Shown here piece by piece: positions 51,152 through 59,856 of a stretch of 64,000 nucleotides of DNA (position 1 is the first letter of the stretch; each line of letters starts with the position of its first letter). The stretch comes from Brettanomyces bruxellensis. Taxonomy: Eukaryota; Ascomycota; Pichiomycetes; Pichiales; Pichiaceae. The DNA is taken from NCBI RefSeq assembly GCF_011074885.1, contig NC_054690.1:2299001-2363000 (forward strand), read 5' to 3'. The notes under the pieces are model-generated. The model had not been told where the DNA came from, searched no databases, and worked only from the letters and a program-made list of their open reading frames with translations. Made by a program: the position numbers and the translations under genes.

Positions 51152-51825
51152 AAATGCATGTTTCTAATTTCTTTTCCGTCTGTCAAGTATTTTTACTAAT
51201 CTATCACCCAGTTTTGTATATATCTTGTTTGAATAAATTGGGGTAACTCTTGAGAGAAAAATTTTATTCAGTGTTTGATAATCGTCCGTATCTGATGCCA
51301 CCCTTGAATCAACGTAAAAAGAAAAATAAAAGAATCATTGTCCTACAACAATAAAAAAATGTGAGGCAGTTGTCATAAAAATCTTTCCTTTGTCGAGGCG
51401 TCTCCTTGAACTGTACCGATTAGGAAATTATAGTGCTAAGCTGATCCTCACCGAAGAACATGCAGAAGGTTTGCAGATTTCTTCAAATATTATGCACCTT
51501 ACCTCTTTAAGGCTTTCAAATGAGATTTTCCGTACAGTTTTGAAGAAAAAATGTCGAGTTTTCATTCATTAAGTAGGTTGAATTAGTAAATAATTATGTT
51601 TCAAGTATTGAAAAGCTACGACTATGTAATTGGTAATAATGTTTCAGAGATCGTATTTCTTAAACATAAATTTGAATAAAGAAAGTCTAATCACATCTGT
51701 ATAAGAATATAAAAGTGATACTCTTTTCCTTGTCAAGCAGCCACTCACTTTTTAGACTTCTGTGCAACCTACTTATTTGTTCCGATAGTATTCGCAATAC
51801 AACAGAGATATACTTTAAGACAAAA
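51152..51825. other. Intergenic region upstream of surface protein gene
   Basis: About 670 AT-rich bases. A 60-codon open frame (51390-51572) has no recognisable features and is probably chance. A TATAAAAG at 51708-51715 is a reasonable TATA box for the next gene. Confidence 0.45.
51708..51715 (+). promoter_or_regulatory. Likely TATA box of the yapsin-like gene
   Basis: TATAAAAG lies about 115 bases upstream of the ATG at 51826, good distance and sequence for a yeast TATA element. Strong TATA boxes are common at regulated cell-wall genes. Confidence 0.45.
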
Positions 51826-54402
51826 ATGTTATCTTCAGTATTTTCTACCCTCGCTTTATTTTCCACAACTTATGCATATTCCCTCAATGATTTCCTTGTT
51901 GGAAAACAACCTGTCTCGAAAGGACTCAGATTATCTTTCAATAATCCATCATCTGCAAAACTTCAAAAAAGAGATGTGGAATATGTACTTACACAAAGTG
52001 GAAATGAATATACAATATCTGGTTTAGTCGATAACGATGCATCCGTTCTTTTTGAACTTAATACGGCTGATCCTACAACTTGGGTTTCTAGCAGTGTCTC
52101 TGATGATTTTTCAAGTTTGTGGACCTGTTCGGGAACTGACTTTACTGTTACTGATTCACTTGGAAATACTGCCAGCGGAACTTTGTGTCCGAGTACTTTG
52201 AGTTTTGACAATGATGTGGAGCTCGAAAATATTTCCGTTGGTCTTGCCACTTCCAATGATTTTTCCGCCGAAGGTATGATTGGACTTGGTAAAGACAGTG
52301 ATGGGTCAAATTCATTCATTGATACATTATATGATCAAGGTTATATTGATAAAAAAATTGCTTCTATTTATTTGCACCACATCCAAATGAATGGAGAATT
52401 AGGCTTGGGAGTTATTAACAGTACCCTTTACGAAGGTACTTTAACTTACGTTGATTCTGTTTCTGGTTCGTTGTCTGGTGGTTGGTACGTGAATCTCGAT
52501 GGTATTTCAGATAGTTCAGGAAATACCATTTCCTCATCATCCGGAGTTGCTTTGCTTGATGCTTCCTCAACTGTTAACTACCTTCCATCTAGTGTTATTG
52601 CCAGTATTTCTGAGACTTTAAATGGTACATACGATAGTTCGTTAGGCTTATACCAGGTCAACTGCCATGATATTTCAATCTCCAAAGAAACTCTTGATTT
52701 CAGTTTCGATAATGATGTCGATATCTCCGTTCCCGCAGATAACCTATACCTAACATATGATGATAAGTGCTATCTTTCCCTTTATCCTTCAGAAAATGAT
52801 GAAATTGTGCTCGGTGAGCCATTCTTTGTGGGTGCTTATGTTGTCCTTGATTACGAAAATTCAAAGGTTGGATTTGCTCAGGTTGATACTGATGGCACAC
52901 AGGTCACCAAATGTTCTGTCTGCAGTAATGTCAGGTATACATGTGTTTCCTGTACTGATGTAACCTTTGTCACTTCAACGGTGGTTACTTCTACTTCCAC
53001 TTGGTATTCGAGCTCTACTGTTGTTTTCAGTGACTCCAGTAGCTTGTCAACCTTATCCACTTCCAATTACACATTCTCTTCAACTTCCTCTTTGTCTACT
53101 TCAACAGCTTTGACAAATTCTTTAACAACTTCTCCAACATCCTCTTCAACTACGTCCTCAACTTCATCCTTAAGTACCTCTTTGATCACGTCTTCAACTT
53201 CATCCTCTACTTCTTCAACTTCATCCTCTACTTCTTCAACCCCATCCTCAACCACATCTGCAACAACATCCTCCACTACATCATCAATTTCTTCTTCATC
53301 GTCCTCTTCAACTTCATTAACTACTTCATCAACCACTTTATCAACCATTTCTTCAATCTCTTCATCAACTACTTCATCAATTACCTCTTCAGCTACTTCT
53401 TCAACTACGTTCCCAACTCCAGTTGTGATCTCTTCGGTGACAAATTCAAGCTCATCAACTACTTCAGCATCAACATCTTCTCCTTCCACGAGCACTTTAG
53501 TGACATGCTCATCAACTGATTCCCTTGGTAGCTGTGTTATATCGTCATCCACGTCAGATAGCACTACCTTCACTTCGCCCTCAAGTTCTTGCTTCTTGAC
53601 AAATTCTACCTGGAGATGTAGTGAGTCCACCTCTGCAACATCTAGTGTCACTACAGAGACAACTTCTACTTCATCGTCCATACCTGATACCTCCTATTCA
53701 ACTACATCCTTGACCTCAAATACATGCTTGCTTGTCGATTCTACCGGTGGATGTTTGAGCTCATCAACATTTAGCGGTACTACCCCAGAGCAAACCACAG
53801 AAGAGGTGCCATCATCAACAAGTTCAACTTCTAGTACTGTGAGCTCGACATCATCTATTCTTTCTCCACTGGATTCAACTTCTTCATTAGTGTCAAATAC
53901 TTTTGAAACCACATTTGTGGGAAATTCATCTTCCACACCTAGTGCTTCATCAAGTGTACCATTGTACACCACATGCGATTACACGGATTCAAATGGAGAA
54001 GTTCAGACAGGTGCCAGTATGTGTTCAGTTGCCGCCACTGAATTCACCCCTAATGCTACATCCAGTATAACTGCTACTGTTCTTGTTTCAACTCAGGAAT
54101 GTTTCGATTCTCGGGGAAGCAACACTCCTTGCTCGGTTGAAAGTATTTATTACTCGATACCATCCTCTTCTGTCCTAACCACGAACACACCTGAGGTCAC
54201 GAGTTCTGAAGTTATAACTGCAAGCTCTTTCCGGAATGGAACTACTACTGCAAGCTTAGTAACGAGCTTATCCCAGGTCTCAACTGAAAGCACTGTTGCA
54301 GCTATCTCTACATACTCTGCCGGTGCAAACAACTTTGCTGTCTCTGCAAATGCATTCAAGGGTGTGCTCTACTTCATTGTGCTTAACATATTGATGTGGT
54401 GA
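51826..54402 (+). CDS. GPI-anchored aspartyl-protease-like protein, catalytic site degenerate
   Basis: This 858-residue secreted protein has a yapsin-like plan: signal peptide about 1-19, a short propeptide ending in LQKR (Lys48-Arg49, a Kex2-type site), and a pepsin-fold domain about 50-380. A Ser/Thr-rich stalk of about 450 residues follows, with a hydrophobic C-terminal GPI signal (GVLYFIVLNILMW). Pepsin-fold landmarks are GMIGLG, YLPSSVIASI and VLGEPFFVGAYVVLDYENSKVGFAQ. The first catalytic DTGS site reads NTAD with Asn79 in place of the Asp. The second reads DASS, keeping Asp245 but losing the Thr/Ser-Gly. It is therefore probably inactive as a protease. The stalk has a 21-base tandem repeat (53197-53238). 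The open frame starts at a GTG (51715); the signal peptide fixes the ATG at 51826. I cannot give it a specific name. Confidence 0.8.
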   Translation: MLSSVFSTLALFSTTYAYSLNDFLVGKQPVSKGLRLSFNNPSSAKLQKRDVEYVLTQSGNEYTISGLVDNDASVLFELNTADPTTWVSSSVSDDFSSLWTCSGTDFTVTDSLGNTASGTLCPSTLSFDNDVELENISVGLATSNDFSAEGMIGLGKDSDGSNSFIDTLYDQGYIDKKIASIYLHHIQMNGELGLGVINSTLYEGTLTYVDSVSGSLSGGWYVNLDGISDSSGNTISSSSGVALLDASSTVNYLPSSVIASISETLNGTYDSSLGLYQVNCHDISISKETLDFSFDNDVDISVPADNLYLTYDDKCYLSLYPSENDEIVLGEPFFVGAYVVLDYENSKVGFAQVDTDGTQVTKCSVCSNVRYTCVSCTDVTFVTSTVVTSTSTWYSSSTVVFSDSSSLSTLSTSNYTFSSTSSLSTSTALTNSLTTSPTSSSTTSSTSSLSTSLITSSTSSSTSSTSSSTSSTPSSTTSATTSSTTSSISSSSSSSTSLTTSSTTLSTISSISSSTTSSITSSATSSTTFPTPVVISSVTNSSSSTTSASTSSPSTSTLVTCSSTDSLGSCVISSSTSDSTTFTSPSSSCFLTNSTWRCSESTSATSSVTTETTSTSSSIPDTSYSTTSLTSNTCLLVDSTGGCLSSSTFSGTTPEQTTEEVPSSTSSTSSTVSSTSSILSPLDSTSSLVSNTFETTFVGNSSSTPSASSSVPLYTTCDYTDSNGEVQTGASMCSVAATEFTPNATSSITATVLVSTQECFDSRGSNTPCSVESIYYSIPSSSVLTTNTPEVTSSEVITASSFRNGTTTASLVTSLSQVSTESTVAAISTYSAGANNFAVSANAFKGVLYFIVLNILMW
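53197..53238. repeat. Two 21-base tandem copies in Ser/Thr stalk
   Basis: Two identical 21-base units lie head to tail (53197-53217 and 53218-53238), encoding Thr/Ser-only sequence. Such in-frame repeats let cell-wall stalks change length by recombination. Confidence 0.75.
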
Positions 54403-54694
54403 GAGTGTATGACCCACTCCATACTTCTTATTACCTTCTTTTCTCTTCTCTCTCCTTTCTCTATCATTTCTTGAAGCAATCCCCCTATATAAATTCAGTT
54501 ACATCGTTCTAAAACTAAATAAGATTTCTTACTCAATATATAAAAGGCTTACTTGGCAAAAGAAAATATGAAAACTATTAAGGTATCTATCTAATAAAAG
54601 TTAATAAAAAAAGCATGAAAGTGAAAAATGATTGAAATTACATACAACTAAGTACGAAAGAAATGAAACTCTTGAAATAGCAAAAACATTCCAC

Positions 54695-56353
54695 TCAGAA
54701 GTTGTGATCAGTCTGGTTTCTGATAGGTTTTGCCCTATCAACAACAAAACTTCTTTCAGTAGACTCACCACTCTGAGGAGTGCCGTTACCATCATGATTG
54801 CTCTCTGAAGCATCATCCAAGCTGAAATCTTCATCCAAAGAATCGTCATTAAAGTCCCCAGCACCCTTGTTATTCTTCCAGAATTTAAGCTTCTCCAATA
54901 TATTATCGCCATCAACAGCAATTCCCACATCCCGTCCATTAGAATCAACATAATTTTTACCTGTAGTGTCTGTCTGTCTGCGCCTGTACCAGTAAAATGC
55001 ACCGGCAATTAAAGCAATGATCGGCACACCTAAACCAACAACACAGCCGATAACAATGTGCTGATCCTTAGTAGAAAGACCGGATGATCCACTGTCCTTA
55101 CTGGCACTTCCTGTATTTTCAGCACTTGTCGGAGAGGCTATCACAGTGTGCAAACTAGTTATTGTAGTGTTGTTGACAACAGTCGTATATCCCATCACCA
55201 CCAAGGATCCGCTAGTACTCGAAAAGATGGATGGTGTTGGCGTTGTTGAATCTGCAGTGGAAGATGCTTCCGTAGTGGATGTTGAATCAGGAGAGGAGCT
55301 TGCATCTGATGAGTAATCGTCGGTTGATGTTTGAGGAACATAAGAATCAGTGCTACCCCAGTCTGAGGATTCAGAAGATTCGTCTGACGAGGATGCTGAT
55401 GATGATTCGTATGTGGATGCTGCCTCTGTGGACGACGTTGTTTTTGACACCTTATTAGATGAGGATGTTGTCTTACTAGATGAGGAGAATGGGGTGTCTT
55501 CCGTTGAAGCTGGAGCCTGACTTAATGAATCATCTGATGATGAGAATGAGAATTCAGTAGTCGAGCTCTCGGTAGAAGAACTAGAGGTAGTGGAAGCCCA
55601 AGTGAACGAGCTGCTAGCCTCTGGTTCAGTAGATGATTCTATTTCCGTGCTTGATGGTGTCCATGTATATGTAGATGGATTCCAAGATGAAGTTGATTCG
55701 TCCAAAGAAGTCTTTGGAGCATCGGAAGATATAGAAGATGAGGTAGTGCTGATAATAGTGCTGTTGGACTGGTCTTTTCGATTTTGTCCGTTGTTATCCT
55801 TCTTGGAGAGATCAACATACAACGCGGAAGTTCCTTCAAGATGATTTGTAGGAGTGTCCCCGGCACCATCCCTCCTTTTCAAATGGAAACGTGGAACTAT
55901 GGCATCGTTTGATCCTTGCATTATATGACGGACAATCGAATCCATTTTCTGCTGAAGTTCCTCCTCCTGCTGCATTTCCGGATCACAATGGTATCTTGAC
56001 ATGAAGCTCGAAAGCGATTCCGACGTACAATTCCCATTTAGAGAATCAGCCCTTACTTGCTCAGGACTCTTCATAAAATTCGTCGATGCCAAAAGTTGGC
56101 TCAAAGCGGCGACCAAGCCAAGACATATGATGAAAAGAACCACCGTTATAATTTTAAATCTTCTGAGCAAGGCCCTTGAATGTGTTATGCGTTCCTTAAG
56201 GTATTGTATGGCCTTGTTATGCGATTCGTCGTCATCATCAAAAGTCTCCCTGGTCAGGTATTCCTGCTGAAGTGAAGAATGCCGGCTCTGCACCTTCTCC
56301 TCCATTTCCGGATGCTTTATAGGCTGATCGTCTTTTGAATTTTTGTATGGCAT
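54695..56353 (-). CDS. Mucin-like membrane protein with two transmembrane helices
   Basis: I do not recognise a named orthologue. The 552-residue product has a charged N-terminus and a hydrophobic helix near 67-89 (IITVVLFIICLGLVAALSQLL). A short region with two cysteines and a dibasic LKRRDG follows, then a Ser/Thr/Glu-rich stretch (about 200-400) with YTTVVNNTTITSLHTVI at its end. A second helix (IVIGCVVGLGVPIIALIAGAFYWY, near 425-448) precedes RRR and an acidic tail. The second helix and tail resemble Prm5/Skg6- or Mid2-like cell-surface sensors, but the first helix is an additional feature. It has no signal peptide at the start. The frame is open to a TTG at 56527 but has no ATG before 56353. 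It converges with the yapsin-like gene. Confidence 0.72.
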   Translation of the reverse strand: MPYKNSKDDQPIKHPEMEEKVQSRHSSLQQEYLTRETFDDDDESHNKAIQYLKERITHSRALLRRFKIITVVLFIICLGLVAALSQLLASTNFMKSPEQVRADSLNGNCTSESLSSFMSRYHCDPEMQQEEELQQKMDSIVRHIMQGSNDAIVPRFHLKRRDGAGDTPTNHLEGTSALYVDLSKKDNNGQNRKDQSNSTIISTTSSSISSDAPKTSLDESTSSWNPSTYTWTPSSTEIESSTEPEASSSFTWASTTSSSSTESSTTEFSFSSSDDSLSQAPASTEDTPFSSSSKTTSSSNKVSKTTSSTEAASTYESSSASSSDESSESSDWGSTDSYVPQTSTDDYSSDASSSPDSTSTTEASSTADSTTPTPSIFSSTSGSLVVMGYTTVVNNTTITSLHTVIASPTSAENTGSASKDSGSSGLSTKDQHIVIGCVVGLGVPIIALIAGAFYWYRRRQTDTTGKNYVDSNGRDVGIAVDGDNILEKLKFWKNNKGAGDFNDDSLDEDFSLDDASESNHDGNGTPQSGESTERSFVVDRAKPIRNQTDHNF

Positions 56354-57880
56354 GTTATTTGATGCAAATGGGGAAGGTTTTAACCAAGGTGGAATGCGTT
56401 TTCTAAAAGAAAGAGAAAAAAAAAGGTATTCGAAATGTCTAGTAGAAAAAAAAAATTCTGTATGAGTAAAGATTGTGTTATGTGTGCCTATGCCTGGACG
56501 TTTCCTGGATATGAATCTGATTTGCAAGCAGTACCTTCTAATAATTGCCAGCTGTGTACCAAAGTAATGATTGTGTAACCAAACTTTGCAAAATTAAATC
56601 TATAGATCAATGTTAGCCGAAGAAATTTATCTGTGTGCGTGTACTTGATTCAAATTGTATTCCAATAAGGAAACACTTGAGATTCAGTATTCACGAGCTA
56701 CAAACTGATCGTAGATTAAAGTGAAGCTGTGTTAAATGCTCCGGGCCTAATAGTGCTGAGTAAATCGACGGTGGCAGAAAAGGGCTGTCCATTTACTCTT
56801 CAAGAATGAGGAGAAAAGCTTCGTCTAATTAAATTAGGTCAGTCACCTTCAGCACAGAGCCAGGAGGGGGAAGAAGAAAAAAAAATAAAAAAATAAAAAA
56901 AACGCTGATTCAAAATTTTCGAGTGAGCCTCAAAATAATACAATTTATTTGTTTACTGGAAAAATAAAGCGATGGAAATTTAATAATAGAGAAAGCATGG
57001 CTATTTGAATTCCGCGACTTTTCTTGAAAGGGGAAGGAAATTCAAGTAGAGAGGTTGGAATCAGATTCCAGCTTGCCGCGTAATCGTAGAAGTCAAGTAT
57101 TACCTGCATATGGCCACCTCCTTCAGGGATGGGAGTTGGTTGCAATCGCTTATTATATTGCCTGTATGCTAAGAACGTTGAAATTGGAGCTAAATAAAAT
57201 TTTAAGGATAAAAGTACGAAAAGCAACTTTTTTAACTTTGCTGAATGTCTGAAAGCAACGGCAAATATAAAATGTGAGTGCTAGAAAGTTAAAAAAGTCT
57301 AGATGGTCAGATAATTGATAAAGCCATGATGGATAGTTACATAGCTAGAATTACGTTAGTTGAAGCGCGCTTCAATCACGCCCATGTAGGAGATTTGTGA
57401 GAAAATGAAAAATGCTAATAATAGCACTGAGGGAATGAATAGAAATACAAAAAAAAGTCCAAAAAAAGGAAGGAGCTAACGGTTCGGTATGGAAATCTCG
57501 TGTTGGAAGTAAATAACGATATGGGGGAAAAAAACGGAATTTCCATATTAAAGAAATGCAGCACAGGATTCAGCCATAGCAATTTATATCAGAAATGAGG
57601 GAAATAGAAGGCAGGAGGACGGCTCAAAGTATTAGAGCACTTAAATTCGAACTTGTTTGACACCCTTGTAATTTCATGTGACAAAACCGACTGCCAGAAG
57701 AATTTATTTTTGGGTGTTGCCAGTAAATTGACATAAACGCACCAAACAAGCTCACTACATATCTTTGTGTACAGTACAGCATTTACCAAATTATAGTTGA
57801 ACACTAAAAAACCTAGAAAAATGGAATTTGTTACAAAATTTTGCGGAATCAACTTATAAATAACATTAACTAGACACGAA
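56354..57880. other. Intergenic region downstream of PRX1
   Basis: This 1.5 kb lies between the 3' end of PRX1 and the 5' side of the mucin-like gene, both minus strand. An A/T-rich run sits at 56876-56900. A GC-richer block at 57040-57180 contains a perfect 15-base inverted repeat (57056-57070) and short open frames on both strands. None looks like a protein gene. A 3' splice-like TTTCTTTTAG on the minus strand near 56403-56412 lacks a convincing donor. Confidence 0.4.
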
Positions 57881-58576
57881 TTAATCTTCTGGAAGTGGTG
57901 TCAATCTCAAGTATGGCTTTATAGCTCTGAAGTGTGGGAATTCCTTCTTTGCCTTGTCATCAGAAACAAATGGAGCGATAAGAACATCATCACCTGGAAC
58001 CCAGTTCACAGGAGTGGTGATTTCCTTGTTCAACTTCTCTGAAAGCTGGAGAGAGTCCAAAGCTCTAAGAACTTCAGCAGTATTTCTTCCAACAGATGCT
58101 GGGTACGTAATAGTCCAACGAATGGTCTTTGTAGGGTCGATGATGAAGACAGATCTGATTGTGAGCTGCACACCCTTGTCATCCACATTTGTAGCATCCT
58201 GATAATCGATCATGTCGTATTTCAATGCAACTTCCCTCTTTGGATCAGCAACAATTGGAAAAGTCAACTTAGCGCCGGTTATCTCGTTGATATCCTTAAT
58301 CCAACGGGCATGCTTCTCTGTGGTGTTTGCAGAAAGACCGATCAACTTTGCATTTCTCTTTGTAAACTCTGGCTCCAATTTGGCAAAAGCACCAAGCTCA
58401 GTAGTGCAAACTGGAGTGAAATCGTCTGGGTGAGACAAAAAGACACCCCACGAGTCTCCAAGATAGTCATAAAATGTGAGATGACCGTTCGATGTTTCGG
58501 CAGAAAAGTTTGGTGCCTTGGATCCCAATCTGAGAGTGGAATCGCTTGGCTTTGGAATTGGTTGGCTGAGAGACAT
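57881..58576 (-). CDS. PRX1: 1-Cys peroxiredoxin, Prx1/Prx6 type
   Basis: This thiol peroxidase reduces hydrogen and organic peroxides. The 231-residue product has the active site PDDFTPVCTTE with Pro50, Thr54 and peroxidatic Cys57, a conserved Arg in TIRSVFIIDP, and the 1-Cys C-terminal domain (TTPVNWVPGDDVLI, then FPHFRAIKPYLRLT). It matches S. cerevisiae Prx1 along its length but lacks that protein's N-terminal mitochondrial presequence. It starts MSLSQPIPKPSDSTLRLG, with no basic amphipathic helix, so it may be cytosolic. A TATA-like element about 115 bases upstream leaves little room for a hidden first exon. A 12-base palindrome with CACGTG lies 235-246 bases upstream. Confidence 0.92.
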   Translation of the reverse strand: MSLSQPIPKPSDSTLRLGSKAPNFSAETSNGHLTFYDYLGDSWGVFLSHPDDFTPVCTTELGAFAKLEPEFTKRNAKLIGLSANTTEKHARWIKDINEITGAKLTFPIVADPKREVALKYDMIDYQDATNVDDKGVQLTIRSVFIIDPTKTIRWTITYPASVGRNTAEVLRALDSLQLSEKLNKEITTPVNWVPGDDVLIAPFVSDDKAKKEFPHFRAIKPYLRLTPLPED

Positions 58577-58690
58577 GGTTTCTGGTTGGAATAAAATACA
58601 GTACTAAATATAAAGTAATGATCTGATGGTTAACAATTATGTATTTGTAGATAGAATTACAGAAGCGGTCAATTGTTGGAATATTGAACC

Positions 58691-58699
58691 CTTTATATA
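58691..58699 (-). promoter_or_regulatory. Probable TATA box of PRX1
   Basis: On the minus strand the sequence reads TATATAAAG, about 115 bases upstream of the PRX1 ATG, a typical spacing for a yeast TATA element. Confidence 0.5.
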
Positions 58700-58810
58700 T
58701 TTACAAAGGAATCTGCACAACTTTGCCATCCATCCTTCACTTCATTCGATCATGAGCCACACACCAGTTAAAGTAGCTTAAAAATTAGAGTTGCCTAAAG
58801 TTTTAGTATA

Positions 58811-58822
58811 AGTCACGTGACT
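58811..58822. promoter_or_regulatory. 12-base palindrome with CACGTG core upstream of PRX1
   Basis: AGTCACGTGACT is a perfect palindrome. Its core matches RTCACRTG, the binding site of Cbf1, a basic helix-loop-helix factor of sulfur metabolism, respiration control and centromeres in yeasts. It sits 235-246 bases upstream of the PRX1 ATG. Binding is inferred. Confidence 0.5.
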
Positions 58823-59856
58823 TTGAAAATATTATGGGAGTACTTTTAAAGTTTAGCTAACCGCAAGTAATTAATTAATTGAGTATTCATGGGATGTTTG
58901 CAGCTGTTTCTGCGACTCAAGTATAGCAGCTAGAAAAAGTGGGGAAACTTAAATGTTTTCTGGTGAATTGTGGCATATCCCATTTCAAGTATTCTGTGTA
59001 AGCCTTAAAAATATTTTGGTGTCAAGTTTACTGTGGTCCTAAAGATTAATCCAAAGAGTTTCCGCTATTGTCACAAGTGCAAGGACGATCAAAGCCATTC
59101 CACTTTGCTTACTATATATGGAATTATAATGATCGTACAGAAGTTTACAGGATATGAATAATTTAAGCCTGCGAAATTAGGGAAATCATAAGGTGCTGAA
59201 TTCTTATTGCGTGAATTTGTGGAATTACTGATCAACCAACTCCAATTGTGGATAGAAATAGGGCACGATATTTTTCATTTTTCAATAATCCGATCGAACT
59301 CATTTAGCCACTGTGAGAAAGGAACTTCTCAATATACAATTGCATTCAACTATTGCCAATTAAAGCCAAAGCACCACAAAGCATGAGTGTCTCAGGGCGC
59401 TTAAATTCTAATATGCTCAGAGGGCAGAACAAAAGAGCGATATCAAAAAAAAAAAAAAAAAATACTGGTTACAAGTCAGTATGCAACCACACAAACTAAT
59501 ATGTAAAAAATACAGTTCGCAGATTAATTCTACTCTCTTCTTTTACGAGTCTTCAACGTCAACGTTAATTGAACCTTGTTTATTCATGTCAAACATAGTT
59601 CCATGCAGAGTCAAAAGAAAAAGTATAAAGACAAAAAAAGGGAATATAAGCATTGCATAAGCATAAAGCAATAATAAAGATAAAGAAAATATCGAAATCG
59701 AACCAATTAGATACGTAATTAGAGCAAAGAGCGCATTACCGAAGGCCTTCGATCATTCATGATCACCACGGCCGGTCTATTTTTTTTTTTTTTTTCAAAA
59801 AAACAGAAGAAATGAAAAGAGACGGTTTCAAAACTGAAGGGTCATCACTAAAAGAC

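Larger units (their letters stand above)
58577..59856. other. Intergenic region ILV5/PRX1
   Basis: A 1.28 kb region upstream of PRX1 and downstream of ILV5. It carries the PRX1 TATA element and the CACGTG palindrome, an A run of about 18 near 59445-59462, and a T run at 59780-59794. A plus-strand open frame at its right edge overlaps ILV5 antisense and is a shadow. No RNA gene is recognised. Confidence 0.45.

Noticed and set aside
53067..53681. 204-codon minus-strand frame rich in Val, Glu and Asp
   Set aside because: It is antisense to the repetitive Ser/Thr stalk of the yapsin-like gene. Serine codons read backwards give such acidic sequence; it is a shadow.
56353..56527. N-terminal extension or spliced first exon of the mucin-like protein
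   Set aside because: The frame is open upstream but has no ATG, and although a pyrimidine-rich AG exists near 56403-56412 I found no good donor or TACTAAC partner.
58577..58690. Hidden presequence exon for PRX1
   Set aside because: An AG lies just before the ATG, but there is no branch sequence close to TACTAAC, and the TATA element at 58691-58699 leaves too little room.
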